The notes beneath the pieces were generated by a model. The model was given only the letters and a program-made list of their open reading frames with translations. It was not told where the DNA came from and did not search any database. Source: Actinomycetota bacterium (GTDB taxonomy: Bacteria; Acidobacteriota; Blastocatellia; Chloracidobacteriales; Chloracidobacteriaceae). Taken from it: 9,158 bases of DNA. This document shows, piece after piece, positions 1-5,590 of the stretch. The translations under genes and the position numbers were made by a program. The stretch lies in assembly GCA_013298335.1 (NCBI GenBank), contig JAAFHI010000079.1:1-9158 (forward strand), written 5' to 3'. Position 1 is the stretch's first letter, and each line of letters starts with the position of its first letter.

Positions 1-209
1 ATGAAATCCGCTTTGGAGAGCTCCGCCACGTCCGAGTAATCGCGAACCTCAAGCAGGACGAGCTTCCCGCTGGATGAATGAATCCAGCAAAAATCCATTT
101 CCTTCAGATTTTGCCCTGATCTTTTTTTATAGGCGCTCAGGTCGCTGAACCGAAAATGGCGATCATCCGGCAGTTCGACTCGCAATCCCGACTCGACGTA
201 GACGGCCAT
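1..209 (-). CDS. Partial partner gene of the AAA ATPase; possible PD-(D/E)XK nuclease-like protein
   Basis: The first 69 codons of a gene on the minus strand, continuing past the left edge of the window. Its ATG (209-207) follows the ATPase stop codon after a single base (TGA-G-ATG), so the two are almost certainly co-transcribed and probably translationally coupled. The visible part starts MAVYVESGLRVELPDD and has no signal peptide or membrane segment. Residues 37-40 read EMDF, and after a short beta-turn stretch residues 51-57 read VLLEVRD. An acidic residue (D39) followed about 15 residues later by E-x-R/K (E54, R56) on a hydrophobic strand resembles the PD-(D/E)XK nuclease core, with Arg in place of the usual Lys. 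This is inference from a short pattern. A second gene of this kind is common beside SMC-like ATPases in two-gene defence modules. I do not recognise the exact family. Confidence 0.6.
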   Translation of the reverse strand, partial: MAVYVESGLRVELPDDRHFRFSDLSAYKKRSGQNLKEMDFCWIHSSSGKLVLLEVRDYSDVAELSKADF

Positions 210-210
210 C

Positions 211-1275
211 TCACACTCCCAGTTCGAGTTTCAGGTCTTCATCGAACAGCTTGAGAGATTGCTGGATGATCGGATTGTCCGGCAGACCGTCGCGCAGATT
301 GGAAATGATGGAGGAGATGCCGTTTCCCGCGTTTCGCCGCAGGTCAAGGAGTGCGTAGTCGGCCTTGTCCCGGCGGGCGAGCTGTTCCAGCCGCTTGAGC
401 AGGAAGTAACTATGGGTCGTGAGATAGACCTGAATCCCCGACTGGGCGAAGTTGTGGAGCATTTCGGCGAACAGCACCACGGCGCGTGGGTGGAGGTTCA
501 CTTCCGGCTCATCCACGAAAAGCGCGCAGCCCCCGGAAGGCGAGAGTCGTCGATTGCGTATCAATCGCGACAGGATGCCGATTTTTTTTATTCCCTCGGC
601 GGTCTGGTGCATGTTGAAGACTTCCTTGCCCCGTTTGAACCAGATACCGTCACTGTCGAGATGAATTTCTCCGCCGCCGGTCACGTTTTCAAGATGCTCG
701 ACGGCGATTTTCAGGTTTGACTGCAATTTTCCTTGCGTCGTCGGTTGGCGGAAGTCCTGAACCAGGTCGTAGTAGGTATCGTCGAACGCCGCGATTTCGC
801 TGGATTCACGCGTCGCGACGATGGCATCGAAAATTGAGAGAATTTCCTTGGGCGGAAGAAAGCTCACTTTTTGCCCGTTGAGTTTTTCAAGCCCTTCAAT
901 ATGGGATTCAAGGATTTTGGTGACGGTATCCTTTCCGAAACCGAAGCGGAGGTTCGTCTGGTCGCTCCAGCGCAATTCCGCCGAAAGCCGGGTGCCGGAT
1001 CGGGAAACCAGCCTGCCGAGTTCGAGTTTTGGCGGGAGAAACGTCCACCGAAGCTTCTGCGCGAGCAGTTCGGAGAGTTCTTTTGGTTCCGGGCCGTTTT
1101 TCTTTTTCCAGTAATCCTCGACCGATCTGGAAACCGCGTAGAGCAATTTCAGAAGATGCGTTTTGCCGGTGTCGTTTTCTCCAATGAGAATGTTGAGCAT
1201 TTTGTGATGCCGCCATTCCATTCGCGACTGAAACGCTGCAAAATTTTCGAGAACAAGCGATTCCAGAAATTGCAT
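211..1275 (-). CDS. AAA/ABC-type (SMC-like, OLD-type) ATPase, likely defence-module ATPase
   Basis: A 354-residue cytoplasmic ATPase with the layout of AAA_15/AAA_21-type proteins. The N-terminus is a beta-strand stretch (LESLVLENFAAF, residues 4-15), followed by the Walker A motif GENDTGKT at 32-39. A middle region with FLPPKEIL (139-146) and AEGIKKIGIL (226-235) is typical of the family. Next come Walker B (ALFVDEPE, 251-258, with D255 and E256), the NLHP D-loop (260-263) and a switch histidine in LTTHS (285-289). After H288 only about 65 residues remain, so there is no TOPRIM nuclease domain as in full OLD proteins. An effector would have to be the adjacent gene. Upstream of the ATG (1275-1273) the frame meets a TGA within about 15 nt, so the start is bounded, but no clear Shine-Dalgarno is visible. 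It is divergent from selA. Codon use is visibly less GC-biased than in selA, consistent with horizontal transfer. Function in anti-phage defence is inference. Confidence 0.85.
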   Translation of the reverse strand: MQFLESLVLENFAAFQSRMEWRHHKMLNILIGENDTGKTHLLKLLYAVSRSVEDYWKKKNGPEPKELSELLAQKLRWTFLPPKLELGRLVSRSGTRLSAELRWSDQTNLRFGFGKDTVTKILESHIEGLEKLNGQKVSFLPPKEILSIFDAIVATRESSEIAAFDDTYYDLVQDFRQPTTQGKLQSNLKIAVEHLENVTGGGEIHLDSDGIWFKRGKEVFNMHQTAEGIKKIGILSRLIRNRRLSPSGGCALFVDEPEVNLHPRAVVLFAEMLHNFAQSGIQVYLTTHSYFLLKRLEQLARRDKADYALLDLRRNAGNGISSIISNLRDGLPDNPIIQQSLKLFDEDLKLELGV

Positions 1276-1311
1276 TCGTTGTTCATCCGGTGATTGAAGG
1301 TAAAGATTGCC

Positions 1312-1328
1312 TTTGTGTTTTCCACAAA
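1312..1328. promoter_or_regulatory. Candidate operator: inverted repeat TTTGTG-N5-CACAAA
   Basis: A perfect 6-5-6 inverted repeat (TTTGTG, five bases, CACAAA) lies in the 107-nt gap between the divergent ATPase gene and selA. Its size and position suit a dimeric repressor or activator acting on either promoter. I could not identify convincing -35/-10 boxes on either strand here. One short palindrome in an AT-richer gap could be chance. Confidence 0.25.
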
Positions 1329-1382
1329 TTCACCGGAATGGCAAGGCTCGCCTTTTCAATCCGATAAACGGTGAAAGAAAAA

Positions 1383-2789
1383 ATGACCGAAGTCTCCAGA
1401 ACGCATCTCCGCCGGATTCCGTCCGTCGAACGGGTCTTGAAATTCTTTCACGACAAACGCGCCTTTCCCGACATTGATCGCGCCGCCGTCCGGGACGCCG
1501 TCCGGGAGGCGCTCGCCGGGCTGCGCGAGCACGGCGCGCGCGTCGAAACGGAAACGGACCCCGACTATCTGCTGGCGGACATCGAACGCGCCGTCGCCGA
1601 ACGGCTGGCGGAGCGTCCGGGACTGCGCGCGGTCATCAATGCGACCGGCGTGGTGCTGCATACCAATCTGGGCCGCGCGCCCCTCCCGGCGGCGGCGATT
1701 GCGGCCATCGGCGAGATCGGACGCGGATATTCAAACCTCGAATACGACCTGACCGCCGGAAAGCGGGGCAAGCGCGACGTCCACTGCGAATCGCTGCTGT
1801 GCGATCTGCTCGGCGCGGAAGCGGCGGTCGTCGTCAACAACTGCGCGGCGGCGGTGTTTCTGATTCTCGACACGCTCGGAAACGGCGGCGAAGCGGTCAT
1901 TTCGCGCGGCGAACTGGTCGAAATCGGCGGCGGCTTCCGGATTCCCGACGTGATGCGCAAAAGCGGCGTCGGCCTGCGCGAGGTCGGGACCACCAACCGG
2001 ACGCGCCTCGCCGATTACGAAACGGCCATCGGACCGGAGACGAAAATGATCGTCCGGGTGCATCCGTCGAACTTCCGCCTGCTCGGTTTTGCCGAACGCC
2101 CGGCGGTGGCCGACCTCGCGGCGCTCGCGAAAGCGCGCGGACTGGTCTTTTTCGAGGACATCGGCAGCGGGGCCATCGAGGATTTGAGCGCGCAGGGATT
2201 GAACGACGAGCCGTTCGCGGCGCGGTCGCTCGCCGACGGGGCCGACATCGTGGCCTTCAGCGGCGACAAGCTGCTCGGCGGACCGCAGGCGGGCATCATC
2301 GCGGGCCGACAGGAGCTGGTTGACCGCGTCCGGCGCAATCCGCTGATGCGCATGCTCCGGGTGGACAAACTCGTTTATGCCGCGCTGGAAGCGACCCTGC
2401 GGCTCTACCGCAACCGGGCCTTCGGGGAAATTCCCGCGCTGGCCATGCTCCGGCAGTCGCCGACGGACGCCAAAGCACGCGCCGAACGTTTCGCCCGGAA
2501 ACTGCGCCGGGCTTTCGGCGGGGAAGCCGTCGGGGTTGACGTCACGCTCATGCGCGGGGATTCGCTGGTGGGCGGCGGCTCGGCCCCGCATGTGAAACTG
2601 CCGACGACGTTGGTTGCCCTGAACGTGGACGGTTTTTCGCCGGAAGACCTCGAAACGCGGCTGCGGCGGGCCGAGATGCCGGTCATCGTCCGCATCGAGG
2701 ATGGCCGGGTCGTACTCGACCTGCGGACGGTTCTTCCCGAACAGGAAGACCGGCTCGCGACGGAAGTCCTGCGAAGTATTTCACGATAA
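1383..2789 (+). CDS. selA: L-seryl-tRNA(Sec) selenium transferase (selenocysteine synthase)
   Basis: SelA converts seryl-tRNA(Sec) to selenocysteyl-tRNA(Sec) with selenophosphate. It is a cytoplasmic PLP enzyme of the aspartate-aminotransferase fold and forms a large ring oligomer in the E. coli case. The PLP lysine is in SGDKLLGGPQAG (K296 counting from the ATG at 1383; K295 in E. coli). Other family blocks are INATGVVLHTNLGRAPLP, SRGELVEIGGGFRIPDVMR and VGTTNRT, with the C-terminal end PVIVRIEDGRVVLDLRTV. I chose ATG 1383 (468 residues) over the in-frame GTG at 1371: MTEVSR lines up with the E. coli N-terminus, the length is close to the E. coli 463, and AAAGAAA precedes it as a weak ribosome-binding site. 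One small oddity is VNNCAAAV where E. coli has VNNNAAAV. No selB, selD or tRNA-Sec is visible in the window, so selA stands apart from its partners here. Confidence 0.95.
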   Translation: MTEVSRTHLRRIPSVERVLKFFHDKRAFPDIDRAAVRDAVREALAGLREHGARVETETDPDYLLADIERAVAERLAERPGLRAVINATGVVLHTNLGRAPLPAAAIAAIGEIGRGYSNLEYDLTAGKRGKRDVHCESLLCDLLGAEAAVVVNNCAAAVFLILDTLGNGGEAVISRGELVEIGGGFRIPDVMRKSGVGLREVGTTNRTRLADYETAIGPETKMIVRVHPSNFRLLGFAERPAVADLAALAKARGLVFFEDIGSGAIEDLSAQGLNDEPFAARSLADGADIVAFSGDKLLGGPQAGIIAGRQELVDRVRRNPLMRMLRVDKLVYAALEATLRLYRNRAFGEIPALAMLRQSPTDAKARAERFARKLRRAFGGEAVGVDVTLMRGDSLVGGGSAPHVKLPTTLVALNVDGFSPEDLETRLRRAEMPVIVRIEDGRVVLDLRTVLPEQEDRLATEVLRSISR

Positions 2790-2837
2790 AAGGCTTAAAA
2801 ATTCGGCACGAAAAATGCTTTGGGAGGGATGGTGACG

Positions 2838-2909
2838 TTCCCTCCCTCACGGTCGGGGTTCCATACCAATTGCACCGACGGTATGGAACCCCGACCGTAA
2901 GGGAGGGAA
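2838..2909. repeat. Long REP-like palindrome, upstream copy
   Basis: Two 30-nt arms (2838-2867 and 2880-2909) are reverse complements with one mismatch, around a 12-nt loop. The arms contain CCCTCCC, ACGGTCGGGGTTCCATACC and its complement. Essentially the same arms recur on the other side of the transposase gene at 3453-3537. RAYT transposases are known to be flanked by REP palindromes, and this stem is long for that class. It would fold into a very stable hairpin in RNA read from selA. Confidence 0.9.
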
Positions 2910-2910
2910 G

Positions 2911-2939
2911 ACACCGGATTCCTTTCCGAGGTGTTTTTT
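2911..2939 (+). terminator. Hairpin plus T6 run directly before the transposase ATG
   Basis: ACACC (2911-2915) pairs with GGTGT (2930-2934) and GGA (2916-2918) with TCC (2925-2927). The loop is six bases, with a 2-nt GA bulge on the right side, and six Ts follow (2934-2939). It has the shape of an intrinsic terminator for plus-strand reading out of selA. The right side of the stem also holds GAGGTG (2928-2933), the apparent Shine-Dalgarno of the transposase, seven bases from its ATG. The same fold could therefore block both read-through transcription and translation of the transposase. The stem is short, so strength is uncertain. Confidence 0.5.
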
Positions 2940-2940
2940 C

Positions 2941-3447
2941 ATGGGTGAATCGTTTTTCGTGCTGGATTACCCGCTCGCCTATTTCATCACCTTCCGGACT
3001 TACGGAACGTGGCTTCACGGCGATGAACGCGGTTCAGTCGAGCGGCACGGGTTCAATATTTACGGGACGCCGCTTCTTCCGCCGAATCCGCGGTGGGAAA
3101 CCGCGGAGCGGGAACGGATGTTGCACGATGCGTTCATTCTGGACGCGCCGCACCGGCGGGCGGTGGATGAGGCCATTCGGGAAGTCTGCCGGTTTCGCGG
3201 ATATGAACTTTCGGCGCTCGCGGTACGAACCAATCACGTTCACGTCGTCGTGACGGCGGAATGCGCGCCGGAGCCGATCATGAATGCGTTCAAAGCCTAT
3301 TCCACCCGCAAGATGCGCGACCAGGGGTTGATCGGGAAAAACATCCATCCGTGGGTCCGGCACGGAAGTACCCGGTGGCTCTGGACGGACGAAGCCGCCG
3401 CAAACGCGGTGAACTACGTGCTGTACGGACAAGGTGGCCTGTTGTGA
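2941..3447 (+). CDS. REP-associated tyrosine transposase (RAYT, Y1 HUH nuclease)
   Basis: A 168-residue single-strand DNA nuclease/transposase of the IS200/IS605-like Y1 family. The N-terminal strand AYFITFRTYGTWLHGDERG (13-31) is characteristic of one RAYT subgroup. The HUH motif is HVH at 99-101 in TNHVHVVV. The likely catalytic tyrosine is Y120 in FKAYSTRKM, and the late block HGSTRWLWT (141-149) is also typical. Key residues are all present, so the enzyme looks intact. The start at 2941 is supported by GAGGTG seven bases upstream, although that site lies within a hairpin. Palindromes flank the gene 32 nt upstream and 6 nt downstream. Family knowledge says RAYTs act on such palindromes and are usually single-copy, domesticated genes spreading or maintaining REPs. 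It converges with mnmE. Confidence 0.92.
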   Translation: MGESFFVLDYPLAYFITFRTYGTWLHGDERGSVERHGFNIYGTPLLPPNPRWETAERERMLHDAFILDAPHRRAVDEAIREVCRFRGYELSALAVRTNHVHVVVTAECAPEPIMNAFKAYSTRKMRDQGLIGKNIHPWVRHGSTRWLWTDEAAANAVNYVLYGQGGLL

Positions 3448-3452
3448 GAACG

Positions 3453-3537
3453 TCCCTCCCTTACGGTCGGGGTTCCATACCTGTGGCTAAATGGTACTCG
3501 TTCACCACCGGTATGGACCCCGACCGTAAGGGAGGGA
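3453..3537. repeat. Long REP-like palindrome, downstream copy
   Basis: Left arm 3453-3481 and right arm 3510-3537 are reverse complements apart from a single missing A in the right arm, around a 28-nt loop. The arm sequence matches the upstream palindrome, but the loop is unrelated and more than twice as long. It lies between the convergent RAYT and mnmE genes, ending two bases from the mnmE stop codon (3542-3540). In RNA it would form a stable hairpin at the 3' end of either transcript. No U-tract follows on either strand, so it is not a classic intrinsic terminator. Confidence 0.9.
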
Positions 3538-3539
3538 AA

Positions 3540-4925
3540 TTACTTCCCAATACAGAACGTCGCGAAGATCCGGTCGAAGATGCCTTCGATGGTGACTTCG
3601 CCGGTGATTTCGCCGAGCGCTTCGAGCGCGTGGTGCAGATCCGCCAGCGGAACTTCCTCCGAATAGCCCGCGTCGAGCGCCTCGCGCGCGCGGACGAGCG
3701 CTTCCACCGTTTCAAGCAGCAGTTCGGCGTGCCGCGCGTCGGTGACGAGCAGGTCCGGGCGCGAATCGACGGCATCGCCCGCGACCGTGTGACGGATGAG
3801 CGTCCGGAGGTCGTCGAGGCCGCGGCGTTCGCGGGCCGACACGCCGACCAGCGGCAGCGCGACTCCTTTTTCTTCCATCCATTTTTGAAAGGGTTCGAGA
3901 TCGCCGACAAGATCGGTCTTGTTGACGACGAGCAGCGCCCGGCGTCCGTCGGTTTCGGCGAGCAGGCGGTCGTCTTCCGGCGCGACGCCGCGGGCGGCAT
4001 CCACCACGAGCAGAATGAGATCGGCGTCGGCGAGCGCGGCGAACGTCCGCTCGACCCCGAGGCGTTCGACCACGTCGTCGGTATCGCGGATGCCCGCCGT
4101 ATCCACCAGCCGGACCGGAATGTCGGCGATGGCGGCGGTTTCGGTGAGCGTGTCGCGGGTCGTCCCCGGAACATCGGTCACGATGGCCCGGTCGGCGTCG
4201 AGCAGGGCATTGAAAAGGCTCGACTTACCGACGTTTGGGCGTCCGATGACGGCCAGATTCAAACCCTGCCGGACGACCCTCCCGACGCGGAACGTGGCCC
4301 GCAGCGCGTCGAGATCGGCGGCGAGTCGCGCCAGTTGTTCGCCGATGCGGACGCGGCTGTCGGTGTCGAGATTTTCCTCGACGAATTCGACCGACGATTC
4401 CAGATGGACAATTGTGTGGAGCAGTTCTTCCTTGGCCGGTTGCAGCCGCGTCGAGAGTGCGCCGCGCGCCTGACTCGCCGCAAGTTGCGCCTGGTAGGTG
4501 GTTTGCGCGTCGATCAGGTCGCGGATTCCTTCGGCCTGGGCGAGATCGATGCGGCGGTTGACGACGGCGCGCATGGTGAATTCGCCGGGCAGGGCCGTCC
4601 GCGCACCGTGGCGGAGCGCCAGTTGGACGAGCCGTTGAAGGACGACCGGGGCGCCGTGGGCGTGAAGTTCCACGACATCCTCGCCGGTGAACGACCGCGG
4701 CGCGCGAAACCAGACAGCGAGGCCGTCGTCCACCGCTTCGCCGCTGTCGGGATCGGAAAAAACGCCGCGCAGCGTGACGAACGGATGTTCGGCGAGCGTC
4801 CGTTTGCCGTGAAAAAGGCGTTCGGCGAGCGACAGCGCTTCGGGGCCGCTCAGGCGGATGATGCCGACGCCGCCGCGTCCGGGCGGGGTGGCGATGGCGA
4901 CGATGGTGTCGTGGAGGGAAAACAT
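3540..4925 (-). CDS. mnmE: tRNA uridine-5-carboxymethylaminomethyl modification GTPase MnmE (TrmE)
   Basis: MnmE works with MnmG to place carboxymethylaminomethyl (or aminomethyl) groups on wobble U34 of certain tRNAs in the cytoplasm. The 461 residues match the usual family length. The N-terminal tetrahydrofolate-binding domain starts DTIVAIATPPGRGGVGIIR (residues 6-24). A helical domain contains the inserted G domain: G1 GRPNVGKS (228-235), G2 TTR (255-257), G3 DTAG (275-278), G4 NKTD (335-338) and G5 SAR (363-365). The protein ends FCIGK, with the conserved cysteine C458. The start at 4925 fits the family N-terminus exactly. However, the ATG directly abuts a heptamer repeat and has no Shine-Dalgarno, so its leader is either that repeat or absent. 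It converges with the RAYT gene. No mnmG is visible in the window. Confidence 0.97.
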   Translation of the reverse strand: MFSLHDTIVAIATPPGRGGVGIIRLSGPEALSLAERLFHGKRTLAEHPFVTLRGVFSDPDSGEAVDDGLAVWFRAPRSFTGEDVVELHAHGAPVVLQRLVQLALRHGARTALPGEFTMRAVVNRRIDLAQAEGIRDLIDAQTTYQAQLAASQARGALSTRLQPAKEELLHTIVHLESSVEFVEENLDTDSRVRIGEQLARLAADLDALRATFRVGRVVRQGLNLAVIGRPNVGKSSLFNALLDADRAIVTDVPGTTRDTLTETAAIADIPVRLVDTAGIRDTDDVVERLGVERTFAALADADLILLVVDAARGVAPEDDRLLAETDGRRALLVVNKTDLVGDLEPFQKWMEEKGVALPLVGVSARERRGLDDLRTLIRHTVAGDAVDSRPDLLVTDARHAELLLETVEALVRAREALDAGYSEEVPLADLHHALEALGEITGEVTIEGIFDRIFATFCIGK

Positions 4926-5016
4926 CAGCAGTCAGCAGTCAGTGGTCAGTCGACAGTAAAGCGGATGGTGAACTATCACGAAAACTGACCACTGACCACT
5001 GGCGACTGACCGCTGC
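4926..5016. repeat. Heptamer inverted repeat 1 (AGYRGTC-type units)
   Basis: Left arm units from 4927: AGCAGTC, AGCAGTC, AGTGGTC, AGTCGAC. Right arm units from 4987: GACCACT, GACCACT, GGCGACT, GACCGCT. Read in reverse complement, the right arm gives the same kind of 7-mer in phase with the left, forming an imperfect stem of about 30 bp around a loop of about 28 nt (4957-4984). Its left edge touches the mnmE start codon, so any mnmE transcript beginning upstream would carry the hairpin as its leader. A 7-nt period rules out a coding repeat. Confidence 0.85.
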
Positions 5017-5039
5017 ATTGGGTTGTCGAGCCTCAAATT

Positions 5040-5342
5040 CCGATTTTTCACGAGATTTCGCGAAATTTCTTCGTCATTTGCCGTTTCGCAATGGATTTTA
5101 CCGTTTTGCGGGCGACATTCCGTGTTTTGCGGCGGATTTTACCGTTTTGCCGTCGATTTTAGCGAAATCTCGCAAATATTTTGTGTTCTGGTGTCGCCAT
5201 TACCGTTTTTTTGCGGATTTTCGCGAAAACGTGCCGTCATGGTCCGTTTTTGGGGAGATTTTAACGATTCGCGGTCGTCATTTGCCGTTTTGTGGCGTTC
5301 GAGAGGGGATTTCGAGGAAAAATTCGCGAAAATTCGCAAATT
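5040..5342. repeat. T-rich island of degenerate repeats and TTCGCGAA palindromes
   Basis: Part of the 664-nt gap between mnmE and the penicillin-binding protein gene. The core TTRCCGTTTYG-like motif recurs at about 5078, 5098, 5139, 5200 and 5282. The 16-mer TCGTCATTTGCCGTTT is exact at 5071-5086 and 5275-5290. GGATTTTACCGTTTTGC occurs at 5093-5109 and 5134-5150. TTCGCGAA occurs at 5057-5064, 5220-5227 and 5323-5330, the first two inside perfect 12-bp palindromes. Open frames cross the region on both strands, but their products are low-complexity F/R-rich or K/S-rich and match no family I know, so I read it as non-coding. Bases 5343-5438 hold nothing recognisable. Confidence 0.6.
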
Positions 5343-5438
5343 TCAGCGCAGGGTTAAGGACCGTGTCTCAAGACAATCCCCGCCGCGCAATTCGGACTGA
5401 TTTTGACGCTAGCGGATGTTCAGGAAGAATTTTTTAAA

Positions 5439-5590
5439 ACATGCGGGCAAGGGTGCCCGCGGTCCAAAGACAGGCGGGCAGGATGCCAGTGGTCCGGAGG
5501 CGCGAATGCGCCGTCAGAAAATAGCCGCGCCCGTGAGGGCGTGGTGGCACAGGTGGTTTCAAAGACATGCGGGCAGGATGCCCGCGCTCC
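5439..5590. repeat. Array of GCGGGCA...TGCCCGC hairpin repeats
   Basis: Three copies of a ~26-nt unit lie at 5439-5465, 5470-5495 and 5565-5590, each starting ACA(T/G)GCGGGCA and ending in -TCC. Copies 1 and 3 form perfect 7-bp GC stems (5443-5449 with 5454-5460; 5569-5575 with 5579-5585) with 3-4 nt loops. Copy 2 is decayed on its right side. Between them are two more small hairpins: GGCGC-GAAT-GCGCC at 5499-5512 and CGCCC-GTGA-GGGCG at 5528-5541. Copy 3 shares its last base with the stop codon of the penicillin-binding protein gene. On the minus strand, copy 1 is followed by ATGTTTTAAAAAA, so the array may also end that transcript. Confidence 0.75.

Larger units (their letters stand above)
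2838..3537. mobile_element. RAYT gene with its two flanking palindromes
   Basis: This is the unit formed by the two near-identical palindromes (2838-2909 and 3453-3537) and the RAYT gene between them. No target-site duplication could be seen at the edges, and IS200/IS605-type chemistry does not make one. The unit sits in the selA-mnmE gap and ends two bases before the mnmE stop codon. Whether the whole 700 bp moves together or only the palindromes do cannot be told from one copy. Confidence 0.7.

Noticed and set aside
1731..2591. A 286-codon minus-strand open frame inside selA
   Set aside because: It is an antisense shadow of selA, and the sense strand carries all family motifs.
3261..4988. 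A 575-codon plus-strand open frame opposite mnmE
   Set aside because: It is the antisense shadow of mnmE, whose GTPase motifs are complete on the minus strand. Its product is Arg/Gly/Asp-rich without any domain. High GC makes long antisense frames common here.
4926..5016. The tandem units as a CRISPR array
   Set aside because: Units are 7 nt with no spacers and are mirrored in two arms. Neither this nor the other repeat loci show repeat-spacer alternation, and no cas gene is present.
5018..5437. A 139-codon plus-strand open frame in the T-rich island
   Set aside because: The product is repetitive and rich in Phe and Arg. Overlapping frames on both strands are equally open, and the repeats are nucleotide-level. 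No Shine-Dalgarno precedes it.
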